From: Ceratobasidium sp. AG-K
Lineage: Eukaryota; Basidiomycota; Agaricomycetes; Cantharellales; Ceratobasidiaceae
Length of the DNA stretch: 64,000 nt
Direction of reading: 5' to 3'
Assembly (NCBI GenBank): GCA_037039685.1
Contig: JAWNGF010000010.1
Location: 992,001-1,056,000, forward strand
Below, in pieces: positions 19,626 through 30,338 of the stretch (positions are counted from its first letter, which is position 1; each line of letters begins with the position of its first letter). The translations under genes were made by a program, and so were the position numbers. The notes under the pieces are model-generated. The model was not told the DNA's origin. It saw only the letters and a program-made list of their open reading frames with translations, and searched no databases.

Positions 19626-21571
19626 TTAATACTAGGTTCCGTCGTTATCCATTCCTTGGATGGGCATTTGAATGAACGGTGTCCTTCTTGTCCGCACTTC
19701 AGGCAGCGGTTGGTTGCTATCCTCGCTTTGTATATTTCGTCGGGCAGCCGTTTTGTAGAGGATTGTCCACTAGCGGTTGGTTGGGCGGCCTTTTTTCCTG
19801 TCGAGGTCTTGATTTGTTGCAATTTCTGGTCGATAGAGATTGCGATTGAGATCCATTGGTCAAGGGAAAGTTCTCGTTCTGTCCCATCTTCATTGATCAG
19901 GGTCAGTTCGAAGCGAGCTAGTTCAGTCTTGACTTCTGTCTTTAATCCTTCCTTGAACTGGTTGATCAGAGCTTCTTGTCCCCAGTTCACGTCTACCACA
20001 AGATATCGGAATTCCGAAGCATAGTTTGCTACAGAGTTGTTCTGCTTGCATTTTCGGATATCTGCTTCGGCTTTAGATTTTTTGTTTGGGTCGCTGAACT
20101 GTTCCATGAAGTGTGCCTTGAAACTTTCCCATGAGGCAAGGTTTTGGTTATTTTCCCTTTGGTTGAGTGATCGTAAGAGAACTTGTGCCCAGTGAGTGGC
20201 AGCTTTGTTCTCGGATTTGAAGTTTGCTAGGGCTTCGCGAATCCTTTCTTCATTGGAAGCATATTGATCGCCTAGTCGCACGAAGTAGCTTTCCATTTGT
20301 GTGATGAACATTTCAGCACCTTCCCCTTTCTTTCCGTCGAAGGCTTCTGGGCAAGTTACTTTGGGACGTCGTGGACTGCTACCGACGTTTGGGTTCTCGG
20401 CCAGTCGTTGGATTCTTAATTCTAATTCGTCGATCCTGGTAGACTCCGCGTCTGGATGTGGTGGAGAATTTGATCGCCTAGACGGGATCCCGTGCAGGGA
20501 AGTTTTGTCGATTTCTTCTCGCATATTGTTGATAGCTTCTTGTACTTCCGTGATTTCGGTAGTGAAGGAGGTTCCCTCTTGTCGTAAGTTTTCCAGTCCT
20601 TGAGTTACTGCTTCGTTCCATTCAAGTTGCCCTTGTCTGGTAGTGTTGAGTTCTTCGCGTACATTGTTCACTAGTCCTTGAGTGTTGGCAACCTCATTCC
20701 GAAGGCGTGTTACATCTTGTCCGACTAGAAAGGAATTGTGTTCGCCATTTCTTGCTGAGCTCAGAATGTCTGTTAGGGTGCCTTGTAGGGTGTTGATGGA
20801 GTCGTTAAAGATTTGTTGGTTGTTTGCTAGGACTTGTGTGGCTTGTTCTAGGCCACTAAGCCTTCGATCCATGGTGACCCTCATTCCGTCTATAACCCTA
20901 AGGGAGGCAATGTGTCTTCCTGCTAGGAGGTCGTTCAGGTCGTCTAAATTACTGATTATAGTCCTGCCGCTGGCGCTGGAACTTGAACTTGAGCTTCCCG
21001 GATCACCGGCGCCTTGTGGTACCGGGGCCGACTGCCCAGAGTAACCCTGTGGGACATAGGGCGGTGCTGGAATCGCTGGTGTGACTGGCTGGGAAGCCAT
21101 TGGGATTGGTCCTGCGTTGGTGATGGTTCCTCCAATTTGGGGGACTGTAGGTACATTGGGAATGTGTGGTGTAGGAGGAGGCCTAATGGGGACAAGCGAC
21201 ACGCCCCCATGAGCCTCAGGCTGGGGAGAAAAGAACTGCCTCCTAGCCCCTAGTGGCCACAAGGGACGTGATGGCCCTGGACTTCCAGTTGAAATGCGAA
21301 TCACAGCTGGAGTGGGGTCATTTGTGAGATCTCCTGGTTCTCTACTCGTGATGGTGGGTTCTTCCTCTTGTACTATTGTCATGTCAGAGATGCCGAAAGC
21401 TCCTGGCATTGAAGATTGGCTCTGAGAGCGTGATCGGGCGGGACCTCCCGCTTGAGTTTGTGCGATGTCTTGCTCATTTAATGATCCAGTAGGCCTTGCT
21501 GCTCGACTGGGTCCTCTTCGTGTTGATCTAGTGGACGAGGGACGTGACCCTCCGTCTTCTTGAATAGACAT
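19571..21571 (-). CDS. gag: Element C gag
   Basis: A 666-residue frame starts at ATG 21571, 30 nt from the 5' LTR. It has a Ser/Arg/Pro-rich N-terminus (to about 230), a coiled-coil region (about 230-370), a capsid-like domain (about 410-560; ESYFVRLGDQY, FKAHFMEQFSDP, FRYLVVDVNW) and one CCHC knuckle (CLKCGQEGHRSFKC) near residue 630. The product forms the particle shell and binds the RNA. The last codons contain the GGGAAAA heptamer. Confidence 0.93.
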   Translation of the reverse strand: MSIQEDGGSRPSSTRSTRRGPSRAARPTGSLNEQDIAQTQAGGPARSRSQSQSSMPGAFGISDMTIVQEEEPTITSREPGDLTNDPTPAVIRISTGSPGPSRPLWPLGARRQFFSPQPEAHGGVSLVPIRPPPTPHIPNVPTVPQIGGTITNAGPIPMASQPVTPAIPAPPYVPQGYSGQSAPVPQGAGDPGSSSSSSSASGRTIISNLDDLNDLLAGRHIASLRVIDGMRVTMDRRLSGLEQATQVLANNQQIFNDSINTLQGTLTDILSSARNGEHNSFLVGQDVTRLRNEVANTQGLVNNVREELNTTRQGQLEWNEAVTQGLENLRQEGTSFTTEITEVQEAINNMREEIDKTSLHGIPSRRSNSPPHPDAESTRIDELELRIQRLAENPNVGSSPRRPKVTCPEAFDGKKGEGAEMFITQMESYFVRLGDQYASNEERIREALANFKSENKAATHWAQVLLRSLNQRENNQNLASWESFKAHFMEQFSDPNKKSKAEADIRKCKQNNSVANYASEFRYLVVDVNWGQEALINQFKEGLKTEVKTELARFELTLINEDGTERELSLDQWISIAISIDQKLQQIKTSTGKKAAQPTASGQSSTKRLPDEIYKARIATNRCLKCGQEGHRSFKCPSKEWITTEPSIKGREATIVEDSGKEGVSL

Positions 21572-21587
21572 GCTTGTATGTTTGTTA

Positions 21588-21599
21588 AGCTTGTTTTGT
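21588..21599 (-). promoter_or_regulatory. Self-priming primer-binding site of element C
   Basis: On the minus strand ACAAAACAAGCT begins 2 nt after the 5' LTR. It is a perfect 12-nt complement of AGCTTGTTTTGT at 21773-21762 in the LTR, which starts 33 nt from the 5' end of TATATATA (21806-21799). The same geometry is seen in element B. This fits Tf1-type self-priming rather than a tRNA primer. Confidence 0.82.
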
Positions 21600-21601
21600 A
21601 A

Positions 21602-22056
21602 TGTTGTAAGCTTCTTCTTGGTGGCTATGAGACAAACCGCGATGGAGAGTGGACGGCACTAAGACCTAAGTGACCTCTTGAACCGCAACACACTTAAGCG
21701 TCTGTAGGCTCTTGAGGGTAGGGGTGGTTCAAAGTGTCACTCAAAGGGAATGTTTGACGAGACAAAACAAGCTGGGGTTTCCAGGCTTGTTGGTCCTCTA
21801 TATATATTCACAAAGTGGCCAAGTCATACAAGGCGCAGCCACATGAGTCAACGCAGTCAACCAGTCAGGAGTGTCCATGTGAGTCATGCTGTATGAACAG
21901 ACATGACTCGTACAAAGCACAGCCGCGTTACACAATGTAACAGAATAACCACAAGAAGGTGGCAACGCGGCAAACAAGAACGGGAACGTAACACAAAAAG
22001 GAAGACAGGCGGGCGAGACACAGGGCGAGTCCGATGGAGTGAGCTGGCTCACGACA
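21602..22056 (-). repeat. 5' LTR of element C
   Basis: The LTR is 455 bp with a TATATATA box at 21799-21806. One terminal base differs from the 3' LTR (TGTT against TGTC), plus one internal change. Confidence 0.97.
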
Positions 22057-22233
22057 CCAGGGCACATAACCTATTGCAATATGCACAGTGCCAAGCTGGA
22101 AATTGATGTAACTCAGCTTGTGCTACTTGAGAGTAGAGAATTGAGGATATAATTTCCCTGAAGCGCAAGTCCATGTGGAACACTGTCATGTGATATGCAT
22201 ATATACACATATAAGACTGAATGTTCAACAATT

Positions 22234-23189
22234 CTGTCACTCAAATTGTATTGGATTGCAGAGTTTTGCATCATACAGTGTCCACTACTTGTGCAGACTA
22301 TTGCCCAAACCTTCCCACATCTGTTGGTGGGTGGCCACACAAGCTTTGTCTGACTGCAGTCTAGCATGCTGTCTGCCTAGTGACCCATGGAAACTCAGTA
22401 TCCACTTGGGAGGCAACACAAACACCCTCCAACCTTACAGGGGTATCCATAAATCCTTAAATGGTTTGTTGTGCACTGAAAAGTGCTGGTCTTAAGGCCA
22501 TGAAAAAGGTCAAAAAACCGAAGCTCACTGCTGAAGCCTGGAAGGCATGTCTTGCCTTTGCTGTGGCACACCAGCACTGGACAGTGGAGAATTGGAAACG
22601 GGTACTCTGGTCCAACAAGACTAAGACTAACCACCTGGGGTCAGATGGGGTCAAGTGGGGCTGGGTGTGTGGAGGAAAGGAGCTGTTTGAGCAGCTGATG
22701 GTTGGAACAACAAATTTCAGAGGCAGATCTTTGATGTTTTGGGGGTGTATGGGATATAATGGGACCAGTCTGGGATGCAGGTTAGAAGGAACATTGACCC
22801 AGGGGGTTTGCCTTGAGATTTTGGGTGGTGGGCTTGGTGGCAGCCTGGAGCATTTAGGGTTGGAGCCCAAGGGGGCGATTTTTCAGCAGGACAATGCCAG
22901 CTCTCACAAGGCGAAATTGTACCTCAAATGGTTTGAGGACAATGGTATTGAGTTGCTTGAGTGGCCAGCATACTCACCCGATCTTAATTCAATCAAAAAT
23001 TTATGGGCAGAACTCAAAAGGCATTTGGGCACCTATGAGGATGCCCCGAGTGGCATACTCGAGCTTTGGGAGTGGATTCAATCCAAACGGAATGCAATTC
23101 CACCCAAGTACTGCCACAATTTAGTTGAAAGCATGCCAAAGAGAATGGCTCAGGTGTTGAAACAACAAGGGGGAGTGATTTGGTACTAA
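22234..23189 (+). pseudogene. Tc1-like transposase relic with mutated catalytic residues
   Basis: From 22461 a 242-codon frame matches the C-terminal two thirds of the transposase at 50219-51238; the N-terminal DNA-binding part is recognisable only as decayed DNA from about 22234. In the DD34E motif the first Asp is Asn (LWSNKTKTN), the second Asp remains (FQQDNASSH), and the Glu is Lys (DLNSIKNLW). It therefore cannot cut DNA. I find no clear terminal repeats, and its left side is close to the end of element C. Confidence 0.9.
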
Positions 23190-23719
23190 TCAGGATTGCT
23201 ATTTTTGGGGTTACTAAAGTGTATGAACAATCTCCATGTTTTCTTATGTGTGTAACTCAACCATTTCCGATTCAATTCACGCAAAACACTATTTATTCTG
23301 TAGCTCCTATGATCATGTAACCCCTTCTTAATTTTCTGTATTATTAACAGGCTGGCTCCCATATTGCACGGTGTACGCCAGAATGGCGCTTAATTTGCAT
23401 ATAGTTTTGTTGCTAACTGTACAGTTGACATCAATAAATTGTTCATATGATGACCAGCTTCTGAAGTATTTGTTTCTAGAGTTCACTCGTAAGTACAAGA
23501 GAGTCCATCACCCATATACGGTGTGTGATGCCTACCTGCAGCTCTCGATCCCCATTCGCCATTGATGTCCAGAGCTACCAATGAGTTTAATGCATAAACT
23601 CTCAGTTCTTTTCCATCCAAAAAGGAAGGGCAGAACGTACCTGAACATATTGCCAGGCTTTTTCCTTGTCGCCAAGCTTTAGTGTTTCCGTGCTTGTGAT
23701 TTCGCAACACAGTTGTCAG
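23190..23719. other. No gene recognised
   Basis: This is the decayed 3' side of the Tc1-like relic followed by sequence without coding signs. Confidence 0.5.
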
Positions 23720-25546
23720 TGTGGGGCTTTCGACGCAGATCATCAGATTTACCTCACGTCTTTGAACAGCTCCCCAATCCTTAGAGTTCTTTTGGTGTCG
23801 TTCTGCAAGGCCTCGGTCCAGAGCTGTATTTCAATTAAGCCACGCATGTGGAGCACCGAGTACGTGACCAGCCTACCCGCGTAAAGAGGCCTGAGCGAAG
23901 GTCAGAGTAGTTTACACTATCCTGCCGCTGGTGGCAAGCGGCCCAGGTGAGCTGTGTCGAGCGCATCAAAAGGCAAACATCTCACGAACTATCCAGGATG
24001 ATGATCTTACCATATTCGCCTGAATACTATCCATATCCCGCTCCTCTGGGGGAAGTTCTTCTTGCATCTCGATCTTCTCTTCGGTTCGAAACGGGCTTTT
24101 CACTGCGCCTACGGCATTGCGAATGCCTTGAGTGATTGAGTCTATCGCGCCTTTCGATCCGGGTCCGCGGAAGCCTGCTCCTTCAAGCTTTACAGTGTTA
24201 TCTAAGGACCTCAAGTTACTATTGAAAGTCTGACACAGAAGCCGAACTCACTGAAAATCCTTCCGCTTGCGCAAGACTGCCGGAAGCTCAATCAAAGTGG
24301 GTGTGGAAGCATACCAGTATGCTTACATCTATGACACACTGATCTCGAAAGTTCATCAACCATGAGACATTTTTGAAATTCGGACTCACGGTCAGGTTTG
24401 ACCCTTGTGGCAATCTTGCGAATTCATCGTTCAGCTCCTGAACGTGAAAGTTCAGTTGTGCCTACCATTTACGGATCATTTGCTCACCCAATCATAGATG
24501 TAAAATGGTGGACCGGGGGTTGACTCGCCATGTATACCGCCTGAAATCCGTGTAACAAGCGCTAACAAGGACTGTTATTTATTGGAAACGCTATCAACGA
24601 TGTATTCACCTTCATTGTAGTAAACTCGTTCGCTGGGCTTGATAGACTGGCTGAAAACCCGACCGCTTGGTTTCGCCAAAAATGCTCTCCGTTCGGTGTC
24701 CCCACTGCCAGGCTTGCCGCCCTCGTAAACCCTGCGCGTTTCCTTGCCTTTCCCTTTTTCACTGTCCGTGCGTACTCCATGACCGGAGACTATATGCGGA
24801 AACATTGTTAGCTGGCAACGAAGATATCAAATAATAGGAGACTGACAGTGAAAGAAACGATAGTCCCCCGGGGTTGTGCCGTTGACCAACCACCTAAGAC
24901 TGTCCATCTGTAGCAAAGTAAGGTCGTGCCAGGAGGCATGGCTGGATGGAAGACCTACAATATTCTCCCGAGTTGGGTCGCTGGCACCATTGAACCGAAA
25001 TCCATCGGCAAGTATACGGATATTGGCAGGGTCGTACCCACGATCCTCTAGCGTCGCAGTCAGTAACCATCTCATGATTGGGGTCGAGATAGGCTAGGTA
25101 CTCAGAGTCTTATGCATAAGTACCGCATCTCGGATGGTTGACGGCATCCATCTAATGCCAGGTGTTTGCACGGCCTCGTGATCGCCGTAGACCGGAGCGA
25201 CCTAATTATCATAATTACTACATCAATTCATGCATAGGTAGAACTTATTGGACTGGCGTACAATCAAAGCTCGACGCAGAGCTGAGGATCGGATGCTCCT
25301 GGTTGTATCTCCAATACGATCGCCTTGCAGGATTGCGAACTCCAGTTCCCATTTATCTTCCGGACTCGCATCTTCCATTTGTTTTTTCTCGGGGAATATG
25401 CCTCTGCTTTGGGTTGTATTATAACTGAGTTTAGCAATGGGATAGTACGTCATGGTAGTAGAAAGAGTCAAATATCGAGGAGCTCCCTGCGCCAGTGGAC
25501 GGACGTAGCCAAAATGAGGATACTGTCCTAGCGGAGAGCGAAACAT
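23720..25546 (-). pseudogene. Metacaspase-like gene, probably decayed at the catalytic Cys
   Basis: Pieces in order on the minus strand match a type I metacaspase: an N-terminal exon from ATG 25546, then a strand/helix with RDAVLMHKTL (about 25120), GYDPANIRILAD and PTRENI (about 25000), SLRWLV, and FFH then SGHG across an intron (24800), which supplies the catalytic His. LNDEFARLPQGSNLT (24420) and, after a linker, SIQANM and TWAACHQRQ (23960) match the C-terminal part. The block that should carry the DCCHSG catalytic Cys (about 24300-24340) reads only as CKHTGM in a frame that does not join its neighbours, so I call it a pseudogene. A missed exon could rescue it. Confidence 0.65.
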
Positions 25547-27737
25547 TTTGGGAGAAAAGAAATAAGTGGCGTGAGTAAATTAAGGGTGGTGGGAGGGTGG
25601 GGGACTGTTGCAACCGCTGCGGGAAGTCAGGTCCACGTTGGAAGGCATTTGCAAGCCTTTTTGACGGGAAGTACATTGAGTTCCCTGAGGCGGCGACTTA
25701 CAGCCGTTCTGTGCTTGCGCGGTCTGGGTGCTATAATTCAAAACTTGACATCCAAGACGACCGAACAACGCCTGAAGGTCATCGGACCATAACAAATATA
25801 TCAGTTAGGTGGGGCATAATCTACTCGATGATGGGTGCCTTGCCGCGCCCGATATATCATGAGCCGAGAGTGCGGAGGGCTATTGCCACCGGATCTTGGC
25901 ATGCACGTTGCCTGAGGTAGGAGCCTGTTACTCGTATGCCTCGCGAAAGCTATCTCTCGTTTGAGAAAAAGAGGCCCCCTTCTGAATCATCAGCAAGAAC
26001 TGCGAGGCTATCGAAGGCTATGGGCGCCATACACAGCCTGAAGCGGCTGCATATAGCGCCCATAGCGCCCGATATCCCTGCGCGCTTTTGTTGATGCTGT
26101 ACCTACGTATGGAGCCCATGGGGTTTGAAACCGTTGACTCGGACCAGCCAGTTCATTACAGTATGTCTCCGTTGGATTTCGCACATTTTCAGGAGCTAGC
26201 TGTAAGTGTATCATTATTTTAGGGGACCAAATCTCCGAGAGCTACATGATCGAATGTTTATGCTTGTTGTGGCGGAGACGATAATCGGCCTTGTTGTCCT
26301 ATTTTAAACTGACTGCATGTATCCGAAAGCTCACGTCTGACTGTATTCGGTGGGCGCCGACTCTTCGATCTGGTACATCATCCCAACAACTGCACCCACA
26401 AAATATGCCTACTCGTACCCTAAAAGGGTATGGCTCTACCAAATGCCAAAAATCTCATTTGGCTCGAGAGATCCTGTGATGGAGGGTTCTTTCTCGTCGA
26501 GCTCGTGACAGCTCATGAGTGCTTACAAAACGTTATGAACAAGAACAAGCCTTTTGCCCGTTCGTCTCATGAGCGCTTTTGAGCAATCCCGAGCGCTCCA
26601 GACACCGCCGAGAAAGGTCCAGGCATCACGAGACCTCCATGAGCTAAACGATGTTTCCAGTTTTTGGTGGAGGGTCTCTTGGACCTGTCATATTGCTGTT
26701 CTATACTTCATGCACATCGGGGGTCAGTAGTTCTTCTGGAAGACGGATCAACCACATGAGTCACGGCTAAACATCTCGGAACGAGACATACTGATGCTTT
26801 ATCTCACGCATCTTCAATTTGGAGCCACCTCAGCTAACAGAAGTGGACTGGATCGTAGGCATCCTTGTGGAGGTGGGTAGCCGCCACCGGGTTTACCGCT
26901 CCGGACGGACTGGGCGCTATTCGAAACTTGGTTGCCCTCTCACGGGAGCATGATTCCGCGAGGTCTAGTCATCAGCCTCAACGGATCCAAATACACCACA
27001 GCCAAATCATCACAGCCACCCAGCAACGTGGCTCGTATCTGTCTAGGCTCGCGCCCAGCCGTTCTGAGCCTTGCGCCGCACCGCAGATGGGTCAGGGACG
27101 GAGAACTAAACAAAGAGGGGAGCGCAAAGCTGTAGAAGGGTAGGCTCGAAACCGGCCGCCTCCATTGCTGCCGCGTTTGTCGAGGTCCTACCGCAGCTAT
27201 GGTATGTTGAGGTCCTAAGCGCTGGCGCATCGTCCGCGTCATGTGGTCATTAGATTAGTCGTTGTTTAGTCGCTGCTTGGTCGAGCTTGTGAGACGGCTG
27301 GTTACGAGCCAAGAATCTGTCGGGTTGCAGTGATAGAACAACTGCACAGAACTGTTCCAACTTCAATGTTCACCTTCACACCGGATAGGGGTTCATTCCA
27401 GAGCGGTGTCACCAACAACACGGCAATAACCCCGGGTGATTTGCCATCGCCGTGCCAAACCGTGCAAGTGAGAGAGCTCACTCGCAAATCTGGGCCAGTT
27501 CAATGCCTACGCGTGGTAACTTTGTCTGATCTGCTCCGGGGGTTACACGGCTAACGCGACGAGCGCCATGCCGATCTGATTACATCAGTAGATACGAACT
27601 CGACACTAATTTAGGACCTTCTTGGGACAGTACTCTGTGAATTAGCCAAGATTCGTTTGCCGAGCTAATTCAACACGGCACTTTTTACTGATAAATCGGC
27701 CCGGTTTTATTCTTGTACAGGCACTAAATGCGGTATA
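25547..27737. other. Long stretch without recognisable gene
   Basis: Open frames here are short, mutually overlapping and low-information. The one thing noted is a dispersed repeat near 26485-26690 (listed separately). Confidence 0.5.
26485..26690. repeat. Diverged dispersed repeat, copy 1
   Basis: It shares TCGTCGAGCTC, GCTCATGAGTGCTTAC-like and GAGAAAGGTC blocks, in the same order, with 37087-37290. It is rich in GAGCGCT and ACGAG words. The type of repeat is unknown. Confidence 0.45.
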
Positions 27738-27985
27738 TTAAAGCTAGAGCCTTGCCGCAAAATCAGACATGGTCCGGAAGTAGGACAAACATGGCTTCGT
27801 TGTGCGCCAGAGATATGGAACGGCGCCGGATCTGCTCAAGATGCTCGTCGAAAGGCGGCTTGACTTCCCGCATGCCTAGCCAGCCTAGGTACGTATGAGA
27901 TAGAATAGCCAAATCAGGTTGATTATTTGGTCTGCATGTAGTTTGCAATAGCTGCAGTAAATCATAAATCAATGTGTAAAGTCCC
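27738..27985 (+). pseudogene. Relic of a second lodA-like gene (last exon and 3' UTR)
   Basis: It matches the end of the lodA-like gene at about 36460-36700: the acceptor of the last intron, the last exon (SDMVRK ... GFV ... ER) and part of the 3' untranslated DNA (CAGGTTGAT, AATCAAT). A Trp codon has become TAG. Because intron sequence is kept, this was a DNA-level duplication. The rest of the copy is not seen. Confidence 0.8.
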
Positions 27986-28238
27986 GAGAATCAGAACGGT
28001 TCGGCGTGAGCTTGTTTCCAGATCATCAAGCGAGACCTGGCCTCTTTCTCGTTTAGGGCGATGAGCCGGCGTATGCTGCTATCCTGCCCTCGTGGGAGCC
28101 CAACCAATCCGGCTGACCCACTCTGGGCTGGAAAAGGAATAACCATGACTAAAAAATACGCTCGTTGTATTGGGTTGAGTCCGATAGAAAACTATGCATT
28201 AAATCCAATAGGCACGTCGCGAGTACACACCAGCTTTG
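27986..28238. other. No gene recognised
   Basis: This spacer lies between the lodA relic and the 3' end of the flavoprotein gene, which is convergent with it. No coding signs seen. Confidence 0.4.
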
Positions 28239-29569
28239 TTACTTGGAACGCCGAGCCCAAAACGCGCCACGAAACATTGACTGAGTATAGTAATAGTCTT
28301 TATGCTGCTCATAGTCTTTTCTAACCTCCTCAAATACCTTCGTGACTGACGCGATATCTTCCGGCTCAGCTGGAGTACCGCAGCCTACGGTCTGGTTAGC
28401 CAACATAGCGCCAACTGACAAACCTCCGCGTAAGGCGGTTATCATGCCCTGGGATGACAATGGGTCAAACGCCATCGCTGCATCTCCGACAGCGCACCAG
28501 TGGTCCTCCTGGCTCCCAAACGGCGCAAGAAACGATGTTCCAGCACTGGTACATCGTGGATAATTTGTTTTTGTACCAGACATCGGGCGGTAATCGTTGC
28601 TGAGAATAGTCTGCGATATATGCGTTGTGTCTTGATGGAGCATATCCAAGAAAACCTCTTTGTTCCGAGCAGACTTTGCCGCTGCGTCGCAGTCGTCGGT
28701 GTGAAACGCAACAAGGCGTCTCTGATCAGGCAGTCGGGCACTGTACCACCAGCCGGTTTCTGCCGCCTCGATGAGAGTTCGACTGTCTCGGTCCAAGTTG
28801 GTTGTGGCAAACACCGCATAAAATGCGAGCAAGCTATCGAGTTTAACCATTTTGGCTCCGAGCTGGTATACATCTAAGATTTTTGGAGCTACTGAACGGG
28901 TGAGGTACGGCGTACCTTTCGAGCGACGGATGACTGCCTCCCTGAAGCATCCACCAGCCATTGTGCGCGATACTGTTGCATTTCCGCACCTTCCGAAGTC
29001 ACGACCACAGTCCACGTTCCGTCATCGGCTTTCTCCGCAGAGCTAAAAGTGCCTTTGACAAGTGCACAGTCCTTGGCTTCTCGATTGGTACAGAATGAAC
29101 GGACATGTTCCCTCAAAGACTCGTCGAATACAGGGCGATCGAGATGCCAACCGGCGCCGTATGGGCTCATAATGGAGAACGTTTCTTGTAGATCAGGAGA
29201 CTGCCAAACAGAGGCATTTCCTGCGCAGCGTGTATGCAGTCCTTGGGCGGTGTCCTGTGAAAGTCGTTCGAATAGCGAAGGAGATAGCTGGTAAAGGACC
29301 TGGTTGGCCCGTGGCGGCAAAGACTCTCCGATCTACCCAGATAACTCAGGATTGTGCTAAGCCACAGCCTGGGATGTGCGTACCTTGAACTGCGTAGGAT
29401 TGGAGTTGTCCACAAGCAGAAATGAGGCCTGGGGCGCGTTGTGTACCAGCGACACGGCAGTAGCACAACCAGCCGGTCCGCCGCCGACAATGACCACTAA
29501 CAACAAATGAAAAATTGTGGACGCATGGCAGTATGTAAAACTTCTAGGCTTACCGTCGAATGAGTTCAT
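28239..29569 (-). CDS. LodB-like / halogenase-family FAD flavoprotein
   Basis: I join four exons (29569-29554, 29496-29384, 29332-28916, 28862-28239), with 57, 51 and 53-bp GT-AG introns, into 389 codons. The N-terminus has a Rossmann motif (VIVGGGPAGCATAV), followed by a GESLPP motif across intron 2, WLVDASGRQS, GWWYSARLP and the second FAD-binding motif GDAAMAFDPLSSQG. This is the flavin monooxygenase / tryptophan-halogenase superfamily. Bacterial LodB belongs here and is needed to build the quinone cofactor of LodA. A lodA-like gene lies 4.8 kb away and a relic of another lies just downstream, so LodB-like maturation is a reasonable inference. An ordinary monooxygenase is the alternative. 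Confidence 0.82.
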
Positions 29570-30150
29570 TGCAGGCTAGGTGGGACTAGAGAGACGTAAG
29601 CTCACGTTGCCCCTTATGAATTTGTCCCGCCCTTCACGAGCATTCATAATCCGGGTCTTTCCCATACGCTTGGTATCTCCTCATGTGGGCGAGTCTGCTG
29701 ACCATTCAAGTTGGGATCTCAGATCTGGCAGAACAGTATAGAACCAGGTCTTTGGAAGAATTGAGGACCACGCCGGTTTGAGGGTTGATCCGCCAGTGAT
29801 GCGTTTGTCGGCAAAAGCCGAAGCGCAAATGAAAGCACCGGGATTACTATGGTGGCTTCTGTCTCTGGTCTCAGTGCCAAACCACCAGGTTGCTTGATGA
29901 TCGGATTGCTCTTTTCCTGGCGAACGAGGGTGGGCATAGCAATGGCATGCCGATGAGCGCTTGTATTTGGCTTGTTCGCCTGCGTGGTTACCCCACTACC
30001 ACTTAGCTCTCGCGCCCCATTCCCAACGCAGCCACCCTCTGGCGCACAAAATGTGCGCTTTCGTGTGCACTCGCAATGTGCAGCTGCTGACGTCAATGGC
30101 ACAGCTCTTACATAAGACGGCGCCTCATCGCACCTAGCTCAGCGAAAGCT
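29570..30150. other. Upstream region of the flavoprotein gene, no gene recognised
   Basis: A 127-codon antisense frame (29719-30102) lacks recognisable features. No clear TATA box is seen. Confidence 0.4.
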
Positions 30151-30338
30151 GCACTCAGCAAAAATTGAAAGTGCTCCGATGCGCTCCGGAGCTGGGGTTT
30201 TGCTCAGGAGCGCTCTGTCAGCTCCGGAGCGTGCTGGGAGCGTCGCAATCACGTGCTCCTGAGCGCTCCAGGAGTCTAAGGAGCACTTCGGAACACTCAC
30301 ACGCTCCGGAGCATTTTCACTTTTTGCTGAGCAGTGCT
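30151..30338. repeat. Foldback MITE-like element 1
   Basis: The outer about 30 bp form an inverted repeat (GCACTCAGCAAAAATTG... against the complement of ...CACTTTTTGCTGAGCAGTGC), and the centre is filled with GCTCCGGAGC-type palindromes. It would fold into one long hairpin. No coding capacity. Confidence 0.65.

Larger units (their letters stand above)
14829..22056 (-). mobile_element. Ty3/gypsy chromovirus, element C, apparently intact
   Basis: Two direct 455-bp LTRs (14829-15283 and 21602-22056) enclose gag, pol and an extra 3' ORF, all open. I count two differences between the LTRs, so it is young. The flanks are CCTGG on the left and CCAGG on the right, an imperfect 5-bp match. Features on the minus strand: 5' LTR, PBS 2 nt after the LTR, a 30-nt leader, gag, -1 frameshift signal, pol, extra ORF, polypurine tract (AAGGGGGGAGTAA), 3' LTR. 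It is the best candidate for an active element in the window. Confidence 0.97.
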
